From: Paenibacillus sp. V4I7
Lineage (GTDB): Bacteria; Bacillota; Bacilli; Paenibacillales; NBRC-103111
Length of the DNA: 64,000 nucleotides
NCBI RefSeq assembly: GCF_030817275.1
Contig: NZ_JAUSZD010000002.1
Coordinates: forward strand, 4,898,001-4,962,000
Reading direction: 5' to 3'
Shown: piece by piece, positions 1-8,647 of the stretch
Layout: every line of letters begins with the position of its first letter
Numbering within the stretch: the stretch's first letter is position 1
Made by a program: the position numbers and the translations under genes
The notes under the pieces: model-generated
The model's input: the letters and a program-made list of their open reading frames with translations, nothing else
What the model was told of the DNA's origin: nothing
Databases searched by the model: none

Positions 1-1
1 G

Positions 2-1429
2 CCTGAGAAAAGCGGCTTAGATTTATTGGAAACGCTCCACGACCAATATCCCGATACAAAAGTCATTCTGCTATCCGGGCATTCGGAATTCACCTATGCC
101 AAAAAGGCACTGCAAGGCGGCGCAGCCGACTATTTGCTAAAACCGATTACAGGTAGCGAGGTTTCCGAATGTATCCGGAAAGTCGTGGCCCAAATTCATA
201 GAGAGAACAAACGTACTCAGGACTTAAATAAAGCAGAGGCTGTCATCAGGCTGGGGAACACTCGAATGCGCGAGCATCTGTTGCTCGACCTGCTTCTTGG
301 TAAACAATACGCAGCGGATGAGCTGAATCAGCAGTTGAAAGCCCTTAACTTACCCCTGCAGCCGGGTGGTAAATCTACGTTGATCCTGATTCGCATGGAA
401 ACGAACAATTACGATTCGAGAGAAGATATTGCGCTTCTAGACTACGCCTTGCTGAATATGGCAGAGGAAATCTTCTTCCAGGAAATTAAGTCCTATTCTT
501 CGCTCTGGTGGTGCAAAGACACGCATCAGTTTATTGCCATTGTCCTTCCATCTGATTCCTTGGACGAATCGTCTACTTGGAATGAACGGATTAGCGAACT
601 ACAGAAAGCTGTCAGAACCTTTTTGAAGAGAAACATTTCCGTCATAATTACAGAACCTTTTTCGTTTCAAGCCCACTTAAACAGTACTTATTTGCAAGCT
701 TTGAACGATTTTTGGTGGCGGGTCGGAACTCAAGAAAGTGTTGTTATACAAAGGAATGAGCTCACTTACAAACCGGAGATTAAGCCTTTAACAAAGCTTT
801 ATGAAACACCCTCGATCCTTCAGGTTATGGAAGCGAACCGGTGGGAGGAAGTCATTGAGAAGATCGAAGGGATCTTAGTGGAACTTGAATGCCCCCCCTA
901 TCGGACGCAGTATCATATCGTTGAAGTCGTTAACTATTTGTACAGCTGCTTTACCTTCATGGCCAATAAACAGGGTGATCCCTTGTCCGATTTGATCGGA
1001 AGCCTCTCTTTGCTTAAAAATCCCTATTACTTCCACTCTAGCGAAAAAATTAGGGACTGGGCCATGCCGCTGATCGAGCAGTTCAGACGTACTCTAACCG
1101 ATTCCACAGGTGGAAGAAGTCATATCATCCGTCAAATTCATGAATATATTGGGCTCCATCTTCATGAGGATGTCTCTCTTACCAAAGTCGGTGAATACGT
1201 CTATCTGCACCCGGTGTATTTATCACGTTTGTATAAAAAGGAAACCGGAGATAGTCTTTCCGCTTATATCACTCGTGTCAGAATGGAGAAAGCGGCCCGT
1301 TTGTTGACCCAAACGAATAAAAAAGTATCGGATATCGCACAAGAAGTCGGCTACCAAAAAACACAATATTTTATCCGGTTATTTAAGGAGTACTATAACT
1401 ACACCCCTCAAAGCTATAGAAATCAATGA
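2..1429 (+). CDS. YesN-type response regulator, AraC output (5' truncated)
   Basis: Two-component response regulator that would activate transcription of a neighbouring glycan-uptake locus. The reading frame is open from base 2, where it reads PEKSGLDLLETL; this is the part of a CheY receiver just after the D-x-x-M-P phosphorylation motif, so the N-terminus and the acceptor aspartate lie left of the window. The receiver ends near SDYLLKP (C-terminal Lys of the phosphorylation switch is seen in LLKPI). A long middle region of about 250 residues of the YesN kind follows, then a C-terminal AraC double helix-turn-helix ending FKEYYNYTPQSYRNQ. A TTG at 26 is not the real start. The partner kinase is probably also to the left. 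A rho-independent terminator follows at 1639-1690. Confidence 0.9.
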   Translation, partial: PEKSGLDLLETLHDQYPDTKVILLSGHSEFTYAKKALQGGAADYLLKPITGSEVSECIRKVVAQIHRENKRTQDLNKAEAVIRLGNTRMREHLLLDLLLGKQYAADELNQQLKALNLPLQPGGKSTLILIRMETNNYDSREDIALLDYALLNMAEEIFFQEIKSYSSLWWCKDTHQFIAIVLPSDSLDESSTWNERISELQKAVRTFLKRNISVIITEPFSFQAHLNSTYLQALNDFWWRVGTQESVVIQRNELTYKPEIKPLTKLYETPSILQVMEANRWEEVIEKIEGILVELECPPYRTQYHIVEVVNYLYSCFTFMANKQGDPLSDLIGSLSLLKNPYYFHSSEKIRDWAMPLIEQFRRTLTDSTGGRSHIIRQIHEYIGLHLHEDVSLTKVGEYVYLHPVYLSRLYKKETGDSLSAYITRVRMEKAARLLTQTNKKVSDIAQEVGYQKTQYFIRLFKEYYNYTPQSYRNQ

Positions 1430-1430
1430 A

Positions 1431-1559
1431 ATGCAGGGCGGGGAAGTGCATGGGGAGGGACACGGCCATTATTATAAATACGCGTACCGTTTCCTAAAGC
1501 TGAACCGGATGGTCGGCCGCAATCCTTCCGATTTCGAATCGTTCAGCCGGATTTTGTAG
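1431..1559 (+). pseudogene. Possible C-terminal remnant of an unrecognised protein
   Basis: A short open frame begins directly after the regulator stop codon and reads EVHGEGHGHYYKYAYRFLKL then NRMVGRNPSDFESFSRIL before a TAG. It has protein-like composition but no ribosome site and no domain I can name. It could be the tail of a lost gene or chance. Low certainty. Confidence 0.25.
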
Positions 1560-1638
1560 TTATCCATTTTCCTGTTGCGCTCTCTGACAATATTGTGGCA
1601 CACTATGGATATCACGCATTAACCGAGTGGCAAAGTAT

Positions 1639-1690
1639 GCCCCGCTTCCTTTCTAAATCGAAAAGGAGTCGGGGTTTTGTGTTTTTTTTA
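1639..1690 (+). terminator. Rho-independent terminator after the YesN gene
   Basis: An interrupted hairpin with outer arms CCCCG/CGGGG and inner arms CCTTT/AAAGG is followed by TTTTGTGTTTTTTT. It would end transcription coming from the first gene. Confidence 0.75.
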
Positions 1691-1721
1691 AAACGAATAT
1701 GGAGAGGCGAGTGATCAGGTA

Positions 1722-2405
1722 ATGGGTTTTGAGATCGAACACGATAAATGGATAGGTGATCATCTTAGGCGAAGAAGAGGGGAACGTCTAGATGCTCTGA
1801 AACGCGGCCATGGGTTCGGAAATCAATTGTTCGTAGAGCAAATCTGGTGGCAGCTTGTCGGACATTTCCATGGATTGCATCCTGAATATGAAGTGAAGGA
1901 CTGGCGAGGGAGATCCTACTTTGTCGATTTCATGTGGATTGTCGGAGCTATACGTATTGTATTTGAGATCAATGACTTTGGCTCTCACGGCACGGATCGA
2001 ACCAAGTATCGGATGGATTTGAACCGGGGACTTTTTCTTCAAGCTCAAGACTGTATGGTCCTCTACATCTCTTTGGATGAGTTAAAAGAGAACCCCTCGT
2101 TCATTCTCTCCGCATTGCGGAACATCTTGTTCTCTTATCTGTCTACAGAGAGTGGAACCAAAAGAATCGTGGAGAAACGCTATTCAAAAATCGAACGAGA
2201 CTTAATGCGAGCGGCCATTCGCCATAATCGTGCCATTCGCCCATCCGAGGCTGCAAGGGAGTTGGAACTGCATATTATGACTGTCATCAAGTACTGCCGC
2301 ATGCTGGTCGATAAAGGGAAATTTCGGGCTGTGGCCAGAGGAGTGTCACAGCGAGTCAACTACTATGAATATGTGGGCTCTATCCAAAGTCCGGATTTGG
2401 TTTGA
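1722..2405 (+). CDS. Nuclease-like protein with C-terminal winged helix
   Basis: I do not recognise a named family. Residues 35-105 show a pattern like Vsr/DUF559-type PD-(D/E)XK folds: Glu39 in a helix, Asp69 in SYFVDF, then IVFEINDFGSHG (Glu82, Asn84, His89) and a helix with a D-x-N-R-G-L-F-L-Q-A-Q segment leading to a strand MVLYIS. The usual catalytic Lys of E-x-K is replaced by Asn84, so cleavage activity is uncertain. Residues about 165-215 (SEAARELELHIMTVIKYCRM) look like a winged helix-turn-helix. The protein may be a DNA-binding regulator built on a nuclease scaffold. GAGAGGCGAG lies before the ATG. It stands alone between a terminator and a phased repeat. Confidence 0.6.
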   Translation: MGFEIEHDKWIGDHLRRRRGERLDALKRGHGFGNQLFVEQIWWQLVGHFHGLHPEYEVKDWRGRSYFVDFMWIVGAIRIVFEINDFGSHGTDRTKYRMDLNRGLFLQAQDCMVLYISLDELKENPSFILSALRNILFSYLSTESGTKRIVEKRYSKIERDLMRAAIRHNRAIRPSEAARELELHIMTVIKYCRMLVDKGKFRAVARGVSQRVNYYEYVGSIQSPDLV

Positions 2406-2430
2406 GCACTGTTTCTGTTTCGATGCTTGG

Positions 2431-2560
2431 AATTATATATGAAAAATCATATAAAAAATTCCCTGGGCTGGCTAAAGCGAAAATTCTATATGAAAAATCG
2501 TATATAATTTGTCTTATTGCATGAATCCCACCAATTATATTCGAAAAATCGTATATATCA
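2431..2560. repeat. Three phased ATATGAAAAATCRTATA-type repeats, 51-bp period
   Basis: The core GAAAAATC occurs at 2441, 2492 and 2543, exactly 51 bp apart, each flanked by TATA-rich arms (for example ATATGAAAAATCGTATATA). Intervening sequence is not conserved. On the minus strand the repeats read as a (Y/I)YDFS peptide every 17 codons in a short frame with no good ribosome site, so I treat it as a DNA repeat and not a gene. Confidence 0.75.
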
Positions 2561-2742
2561 ACTGACAATTAATTGGATTTGTTCTTACTCTCCCACGAGC
2601 TCCCTTCGTCGGCTCAAACAGCAAAAGGACACACACAACCCGTTTCCCGGTCGTGCCCTTTTTGTGCCGCACTCTTCTGTCCTTTCACCATACAAATCGC
2701 CGCTCCCGACAGGGCATCCCAGACAATATGACCGCCCGGAAA

Positions 2743-2769
2743 TAAGGGGTAAGCTTCGCTCACCCCTTA
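2743..2769 (-). terminator. Hairpin downstream of the solute-binding protein gene
   Basis: The arms TAAGGGGT and ACCCCTTA enclose a short loop 13 bp after the stop codon of the minus-strand gene. The T-tract is weak. The rest of 2570-2780 shows no gene; a second weak hairpin with AAAAGG/CCTTTT arms lies near 2622-2664. Confidence 0.55.
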
Positions 2770-2781
2770 GCCTAAAACATA

Positions 2782-4464
2782 TTATTGATTCACTTTTTTA
2801 TACCAGTCATTTACTTCTTTTTCGATTTGATCCCCGCCTTTACTTTTCCAATCCGTGACGAAAGAATCGTATTTATCCAAAGGCTCTCTTCCGTATATAA
2901 TTTTGGCGAACGTTTCCAGTTCCATCGTTTTCAGATTGTCGTCTTTATTTCGCTGCGTCTCTGTTGGAGCCCCTATGAAATCTGTTGGCGCATTGCTGTT
3001 TCTCAGCTGGTAGTTCAACGCTCCTGCACGAATCTGCTCCTTATCCGCGACAGCTATTCCCCTTTGAGACGTTGTTTCCGGCTTATTTCCTTGATAGATG
3101 TAATCCCAGTCTTTAGATCCTTGAAAGGGTATACTAGGCGTATTCCAGAACAAGTTGTACTTGCCTGAACTCGCAGCCTTTTCCATTGGCTTTGGAAACT
3201 TTTTCGAATCATACTCCGGTTCGCCGTTTACCATCGCATAGTCATATCCCTCAAAGAAACCATTCTTAAAGTCACCCGTATTGAATTGACTGTCATATAT
3301 TTTATCCATATAGAGGAAGAAAGCATCCATGTGTTTAAAATCTTTATTGAACATCATGACTTTCCCTTCGTTGATCAAACCGTTATATCGTGCTGTCTTG
3401 CCATCCGATCCGACAGGCAGAGGATAGGCTCTAACAAGCGCGTTTGGAACACTCTTTGTCACATCTCCGAGCGGCCATCCGTTTGCCCAGAACGGTGCAG
3501 CGATAATCCCCGATTTACCTTGGATAAAGCTTTCCGTTGCTTTCACTTCGTCAAGAGCTGCTAATTCAGGGTCCAAATAACCCTTTCCGTACCATTCGCG
3601 CAATTTGCCCAATCCCTCTTTTATACCCGGTTGAATTGAGCCGTATTTAAGTGTGCCGTCAGTCGCTTTTTGCCAAGTTCTTGGAAGAAACTTCCCGGTA
3701 TATGCGCCGAAGACGAAGCTGCTATCTGACATCCAGTTCGCGAATCCATTCTTTGCCGAAAAACTAAACCCAAATGTATCCTTCTTTCCGTTGCCGTCCG
3801 GATCTTGGTTCGTAAAAGCATCCATCACTTTTTCGAACTCTTCGATCGTCGTAGGCGCTTTCAATTTTAATTGATCCAACCAATCCTGCCGGATCCACAT
3901 GACGGGGTTTGTTCCGTCACCTCCTGAGAAAATAGGCAATCCTAGCAGCTTCCCATCCGCTTTCACTTGGTTTAGCGCGGACTTGTTATCCGAATACAGC
4001 TTCTTGATCCTATCCGAAGCGTATTGGTCGAAAGCTTTCTGTATGTCCATCACTTTGCCGGATTGAATGAGGTCAGCAATCAGATTCGGATCTTGAACGA
4101 TAAATAAATCCGGCAGCTGATTTTGCGAAGTAAGCGATAATCTGATTTTCGTATGGTATGCCGCATTATCCGGCGTGCCCCATAGGTCTTTAATCTCGAT
4201 GCCCAACTTGTCCTTCGCCCATTTGTTGTGAACATTATCTTGAATTGTTTCACCATTAATGAACGTATAATCGGACCCAACCACACGAGCCGTCGTAATC
4301 GTGACAGGCGGTTCGAACTTGCCGTTTACCGCTTTGTTTGCGGTCTCTTGTCCCTTAGTAGGTGAAGGCGAAGGTTGACTCCCCTCATTAGAAGTACAGC
4401 CAATTGCAAAGGTACTCATCAGCATTAGACATGCCATCATCGAAGTCCACTTATCTCTCTTCAT
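2782..4464 (-). CDS. Extracellular sugar-binding lipoprotein (LplA type)
   Basis: Substrate-binding protein of a CUT1-type ABC sugar importer, anchored to the outer face of the membrane. The lipoprotein signal MKRDKWTSMMACLMLMSTFA ends in IGC with the modified Cys at residue 23. The Asp/Pro-rich motif DPDGNGKKDTFGFS and the length of 560 residues are typical of the long LplA/YtcQ group of Paenibacillus. I choose the ATG at 4464 because GAGGGG sits just before it; the longer frame to 4500 has no ribosome site. No permease genes lie beside it, so its transporter partners are elsewhere, perhaps left of the window. The GH43 arabinanase upstream suggests arabino-oligosaccharide, but the ligand is not shown by sequence. 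Confidence 0.88.
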   Translation of the reverse strand: MKRDKWTSMMACLMLMSTFAIGCTSNEGSQPSPSPTKGQETANKAVNGKFEPPVTITTARVVGSDYTFINGETIQDNVHNKWAKDKLGIEIKDLWGTPDNAAYHTKIRLSLTSQNQLPDLFIVQDPNLIADLIQSGKVMDIQKAFDQYASDRIKKLYSDNKSALNQVKADGKLLGLPIFSGGDGTNPVMWIRQDWLDQLKLKAPTTIEEFEKVMDAFTNQDPDGNGKKDTFGFSFSAKNGFANWMSDSSFVFGAYTGKFLPRTWQKATDGTLKYGSIQPGIKEGLGKLREWYGKGYLDPELAALDEVKATESFIQGKSGIIAAPFWANGWPLGDVTKSVPNALVRAYPLPVGSDGKTARYNGLINEGKVMMFNKDFKHMDAFFLYMDKIYDSQFNTGDFKNGFFEGYDYAMVNGEPEYDSKKFPKPMEKAASSGKYNLFWNTPSIPFQGSKDWDYIYQGNKPETTSQRGIAVADKEQIRAGALNYQLRNSNAPTDFIGAPTETQRNKDDNLKTMELETFAKIIYGREPLDKYDSFVTDWKSKGGDQIEKEVNDWYKKVNQ

Positions 4465-4642
4465 ATATATCCCCTCTCTGCTCTTTTGTTTCAATTTCAT
4501 AATGTAATCTTAACAAATAGGATTCTTACGCGTATATGCCCAAAAATAAACAATCATAGCCTTGTCGTGAACTGAAATTGCGGATTAACCTACAGATTCA
4601 CTTTGGGTACGTCTCTCAGTTTAAAACATATATCAATATAAA

Positions 4643-4684
4643 AAAGAAAAAATCGTACGGATGAACAATACGATTTTTTCTTTT
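4643..4684 (-). terminator. Terminator after the GH43 gene
   Basis: A perfect inverted repeat with arms AAAGAAAAAATCGTA and TACGATTTTTTCTTT lies between the GH43 stop codon and the next gene. The A/T flanks allow action in both directions. Confidence 0.75.
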
Positions 4685-4698
4685 AATAGAATATGCAG

Positions 4699-7260
4699 TT
4701 ATTGATCTGTCTGAGCTAAGTTAGTAACTTGTGAAGGAGTTAGGGCGCCTTCATAAATGCGCAATTCGTCCATTAAGCCTTTGAATGGTGTATCCCACCA
4801 GTTGACTCCTAAACTGAAGCTGGCATTGGTAGTAGTAAAAATATGTGAGAAGTTTGTTCCTGTAAACTTTGGAACACCGTTGACATAAACAATAATCGTA
4901 CCGTTATCAACAGAAAAAACCAAATGCGTCCACTCGCCAGTTTTGACGGTTAAACCTGTAGGCGCATCATACCATCTTGTGCCTGACCAGATCATTGTGT
5001 TTCCGCCTGCTGGCCCATTCGGAACAAGGCTTACCCAGTTATTAGTGTCTGCGGCTCCAAAGAAAGTGGTGGTATACATAGTTAATTGTTCAGGTTTTAA
5101 CCAAAGCGACACAGAGTACTTATTGCTAGAGATTAGTCCATTTGGCAACCGTATACCAGAGTCTCCATTAAACGCTGCAGCTTTACCATTCTTACCGTCA
5201 ATATAAGTAATTGTTCCGCCAGTATTATTAATTCTGTTCCCAGTTTCAGTTCCCGCACCAAAATTACCTGTAAGATCATTTAGGTCATTTTCAAATGAAT
5301 ATTGAGCAACTAATTCTGCCTCTTGGTAGGGTAGTACAGTAATATGAAAGACTTTTGTGGCTTTTACATCCCCTTTAGAGATGGTAGCAGTAAGAGTAGC
5401 ATTCACAGGATTAGAACCAGCCTCTGGTCGATTAATTACACCTGTATCAGATACAACGTTAGGATTTGATGACTGCCATGAGATTTGAGTTTTTCGGGTA
5501 CCTTCTGAAGGAAGTGTCAGATTGGAAATGACTTTCTCTATGTCGCCAAGATTCAAATCATTTACAACATCGGCTACAATTTCTTCATCCGTTTTATCAA
5601 GCAGTTTACTTCCCCAAACAGAAACACCTTCATTTGACAATGCAGTAAAGCTCATCACATAACTTTCTGAAGTTGGATCCCATTGACGTATGAAAACTCC
5701 GTCATAGGTAATGCCATCTACTTTTATTTCTGCTTGGTTATGGCTAGTTTTTTCCCATGTACCAGTCACTTCACCAGAAATCGTATTATCCTTATTTAAA
5801 CGGATGAATACAGATTTTTTAATTTCTGCACCATAATCTTTTTCTTGGTTAATAAATTTATATTCCCCAATTAGGTCTTGTCTGTTAACCTTCTCAATCG
5901 TTTCACCGGCATAGCGGTACGGTGCAACCACTGGCCAGCCATTTTTATTCATGAACATTTGATGAACTCGGACTTCATGAAACTCACCTGTTTGTGGGAA
6001 GCGGCTATGGAAAACCAAAAACTGCTGTCCTGTTTCAGAATCTAAGAAAACTGAATTATGTCCAGGAGAAAGATAACCTACGCCAATTCCTGTACCAGGA
6101 TCCCCCACTTTTCTTTCAAACAAGAAGTTACCCATAATTTTATTTCCATAAGGAGAATGATCAACATTGCCTGGTAAAACCGCATCTTGTCCTTTTGCAT
6201 CTACATAAGGACCATCCGGGCTTGTTGATCGGAATTGTCTCATATTATAGCCGCCGTCAGCGCCTAACCAGCCATATGTTACATATAGATAATAATAGCC
6301 AGTATTCTTATCATAGACAACGTAAGGGCCTTCGCCTGATTTAGCATATCCACCTGCAATTTTTGTTCCAAAATACCGATCGACAAGTCGGCCATCAGAT
6401 GTCGTTCCATCTTCACCTGGATAAATAGCTTTACCTGATCTTTCATCGATTTCAAGGACATATATTCCACCGGACCATGAACCATAAGTCATCCATAGCT
6501 TGCCATCCTTGTCATAAAACAAATTAGCATCGATTGCATTTGGAAAAGTTCTATTAGCATAAGATCCATTATTATTAAACCAACTGGAACTTGGACCTTC
6601 TAAGGTACCGTTATCAATAAGAGTTTGGATATTTGTATTCGTATATTTCTTATTAACATTACTATTAGCATCATACGCTTCTTCTCTCGTAAATCCGGAA
6701 TATATAACGGTATCCACATACTTATATGGTCCTTCAATATCTTTAGATACTGCATAACCAATAGCGGAACGGATATAAGTAGATGATGCACTATAATAAA
6801 TCATATAGGCACCCTTTGATCCGTCCTCATGGATATAGTTTTCATTCCAGAAAACATCTGGAGCCCAAACAGCAAAACCGCCTTTACTATCAGAATCATT
6901 TTCACCGGCCCATGCAAAAGAACCAGCTAGATTTTTTGATAAATCACCATATAACTTATTTTCAGGTGTTGTATATCCATTTGTAAAAGTTTTCCAATTT
7001 ATTAAGTCAGTTGACTTGGCAGCGTCAATATGAGAGCCGAACACGTAATAGGTATCCCCATCTTTTACGATTGAGGGATCATGGACAGATACATTTTGAA
7101 AATCAGGCGCTTCACCTTGGTAATCAACATGTGGTTTATTACTATTTTCGCTAGGCTGACTCGCGGAATTGTCTGTACCATTACCAAAAGCAGCACTTGG
7201 TATCATTAATACAAGCATTAAGAAAACAAGTGTAAATCTTCGCACCAAACTTTTACTCAT
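4699..7260 (-). CDS. Secreted GH43 endo-1,5-alpha-L-arabinanase with LamG module
   Basis: Secreted glycosidase cutting arabinan. Residues 1-26 are a signal peptide (ending AAFG). The five-bladed GH43 domain shows the base Asp61 (VSVHDPSI), pKa-modulating Asp244 (NAIDANLFYDKDGK) and acid Glu310 (KSGEGPYVVYD). The sequence through VRVHQMFMNKNGWPV and the following beta domain matches from memory the B. subtilis Abn2 layout, which ends near WGSKLL. Here about 290 extra residues follow: an atrophied Ig-like domain (near 565-645) and a LamG/concanavalin-like module (about 655-845, DELRIYEGALT) that may bind glycan. Codon use is clearly more A/T-rich than the galactan genes to the right, which hints at transfer. 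A cre-like site and a perfect palindrome lie upstream. Confidence 0.9.
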   Translation of the reverse strand: MSKSLVRRFTLVFLMLVLMIPSAAFGNGTDNSASQPSENSNKPHVDYQGEAPDFQNVSVHDPSIVKDGDTYYVFGSHIDAAKSTDLINWKTFTNGYTTPENKLYGDLSKNLAGSFAWAGENDSDSKGGFAVWAPDVFWNENYIHEDGSKGAYMIYYSASSTYIRSAIGYAVSKDIEGPYKYVDTVIYSGFTREEAYDANSNVNKKYTNTNIQTLIDNGTLEGPSSSWFNNNGSYANRTFPNAIDANLFYDKDGKLWMTYGSWSGGIYVLEIDERSGKAIYPGEDGTTSDGRLVDRYFGTKIAGGYAKSGEGPYVVYDKNTGYYYLYVTYGWLGADGGYNMRQFRSTSPDGPYVDAKGQDAVLPGNVDHSPYGNKIMGNFLFERKVGDPGTGIGVGYLSPGHNSVFLDSETGQQFLVFHSRFPQTGEFHEVRVHQMFMNKNGWPVVAPYRYAGETIEKVNRQDLIGEYKFINQEKDYGAEIKKSVFIRLNKDNTISGEVTGTWEKTSHNQAEIKVDGITYDGVFIRQWDPTSESYVMSFTALSNEGVSVWGSKLLDKTDEEIVADVVNDLNLGDIEKVISNLTLPSEGTRKTQISWQSSNPNVVSDTGVINRPEAGSNPVNATLTATISKGDVKATKVFHITVLPYQEAELVAQYSFENDLNDLTGNFGAGTETGNRINNTGGTITYIDGKNGKAAAFNGDSGIRLPNGLISSNKYSVSLWLKPEQLTMYTTTFFGAADTNNWVSLVPNGPAGGNTMIWSGTRWYDAPTGLTVKTGEWTHLVFSVDNGTIIVYVNGVPKFTGTNFSHIFTTTNASFSLGVNWWDTPFKGLMDELRIYEGALTPSQVTNLAQTDQ

Positions 7261-7357
7261 TTAGATGTTCTCCTCTCTCTTTGAAAAAAAAATAAATACA
7301 CATCTAATACTCTTTAAAACTATGAATCCCTCCTATTGTCCGATTTACTTGTAGGTC

Positions 7358-7371
7358 ATAAAGCGCTTACA
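7358..7371 (-). promoter_or_regulatory. Candidate cre (CcpA) site upstream of GH43
   Basis: On the minus strand it reads TGTAAGCGCTTTAT, which differs from the cre consensus TGWAANCGNTNWCA only in the last two positions. It lies about 100 bp before the GH43 start and suggests carbon catabolite repression. Confidence 0.55.
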
Positions 7372-7383
7372 AATTACAGAAAA

Positions 7384-7415
7384 ATTAATAATTAATATAA
7401 CTATTAATTATTAAT
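7384..7415. promoter_or_regulatory. Perfect 14-bp palindrome between GH43 and AraC genes
   Basis: The arms ATTAATAATTAATA and TATTAATTATTAAT pair perfectly around a TAAC loop. It sits in the divergent intergenic region in A/T-rich DNA. It may be an operator for one or both genes; a structural role or chance in A/T-rich sequence cannot be excluded. Confidence 0.5.
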
Positions 7416-7633
7416 AATACTATAAATTAAAGTAATCCTCAAGTATCTCCTCATAGGTATATTCTCCTATTTTTGATAATTACCCATTTACTACACATTC
7501 TCTCGATTCTATGTATCCAGGAAGTATTCGGGACAATATCAACGATCGATCAATAGATAGTTCTCATGCTACAATTGACGTTAATGACATCAATGACACC
7601 ATTGATCTCTATACACACAGGAGTTGTTGTTTA

Positions 7634-8524
7634 ATGGTAATCGAAGCTAATGCTAACTATGGCACCTATGGATTCCGTTTCTCGGGATCACCACAGTTAG
7701 CCATGTGCAGTCTCTTCGCGGTCGGCCATGAACGCGTTCATAGTTCTTCTTATTTTTGGGACGGTCTTACGAGGACGGACGGTCCCCTTCTCCTTTTCCA
7801 ATATACGGTAGAGGGCGAAGGTGTACTCGAATCCGAACAACAAACAGAGCAAATAGGTTCCGGAAGAGCCTTTCTCGTTGAAATCCCTGGAGATCACCGG
7901 TATTTCTATGCATCCGATACTGAGCCATGGGAGTTCTATTTCTTATTGATAAGACCAGATCTTATCCTTCCTAATTGGATGGAGGCCAAAAAGAGAATCG
8001 GCAGCACACCGCTCCTGCCTTTTGGAAGTTCACCGATCCGACTTTTGCGCGACATCTTCATGGAGGCCAAAGCAGGTCGAATCTCTGATCCGTACTTGGC
8101 TTCATCTTATGTCTATCAGTTTATTTCAGAGCTTTGCCGGTATTCGTCTTCCAACCAGCGCAATCGGGAGAGCTGGCCGGAGAAAATCAAATTGGCCGTC
8201 ATTTACATCGAAAATCATTACGCCAGTATGATCTCTCTAGATATGCTCGCAGAAGATCTGCACATATCGAAGTACCACTTCCTTCGTACATTTGCAGCTG
8301 TGGTCGGTATGACCCCTAACGATTATTTAAATCGCATCCGAACGGAACGAGCGATGGAACTTTTACGACAGACAGACGATAGCATCGAGCAAATCGCCCA
8401 GCAGATCGGGTATTCTAGCGGCAGTTATTTCATTAAAGTGTTCCGCCGATTAACGAAACTGACACCTGGAGCTTTTCGCTCAGGTCATGAAAGCTTGCTT
8501 TATAACCGTCTTTTCTTTAATTAA
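7634..8524 (+). CDS. AraC-family regulator with cupin sensor domain
   Basis: Transcription factor that probably senses a sugar through its N-terminal cupin-like domain (GPLLLFQYTVEGEGVLE then FLVEIPGDHRYFY) and binds DNA with the C-terminal AraC pair of helix-turn-helices (LDMLAEDLHISKYHFLRTFA then IAQQIGYSSGSYFIKVFRRL). The frame is open from 7511, but CAGGAG followed by ten bases marks ATG 7634 as the start, giving 296 residues, normal for the family. It is divergent from the GH43 gene and lies directly before the GH27 gene, so either may be its target. Confidence 0.85.
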   Translation: MVIEANANYGTYGFRFSGSPQLAMCSLFAVGHERVHSSSYFWDGLTRTDGPLLLFQYTVEGEGVLESEQQTEQIGSGRAFLVEIPGDHRYFYASDTEPWEFYFLLIRPDLILPNWMEAKKRIGSTPLLPFGSSPIRLLRDIFMEAKAGRISDPYLASSYVYQFISELCRYSSSNQRNRESWPEKIKLAVIYIENHYASMISLDMLAEDLHISKYHFLRTFAAVVGMTPNDYLNRIRTERAMELLRQTDDSIEQIAQQIGYSSGSYFIKVFRRLTKLTPGAFRSGHESLLYNRLFFN

Positions 8525-8647
8525 TGAAACAGCAATTTAATACCATAAATCAAATTATATTACTATAGAATTCTCTATTTATGGAGGCTACTATTATATC
8601 GAGAAAGCAATTTAATCGATCTAGTAACTTCGAGGAGGAAAAATAGG

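Noticed and set aside
2431..2560. Possible CRISPR array
   Set aside because: Only three degenerate A/T-rich copies, no cas genes, and conservation limited to a short core.
2380..2568. Minus-strand frame with repeated YDFS peptide
   Set aside because: No ribosome site, starts within and overlaps the end of the 1722 gene; it is explained by the 51-bp DNA repeat whose period is a multiple of three.
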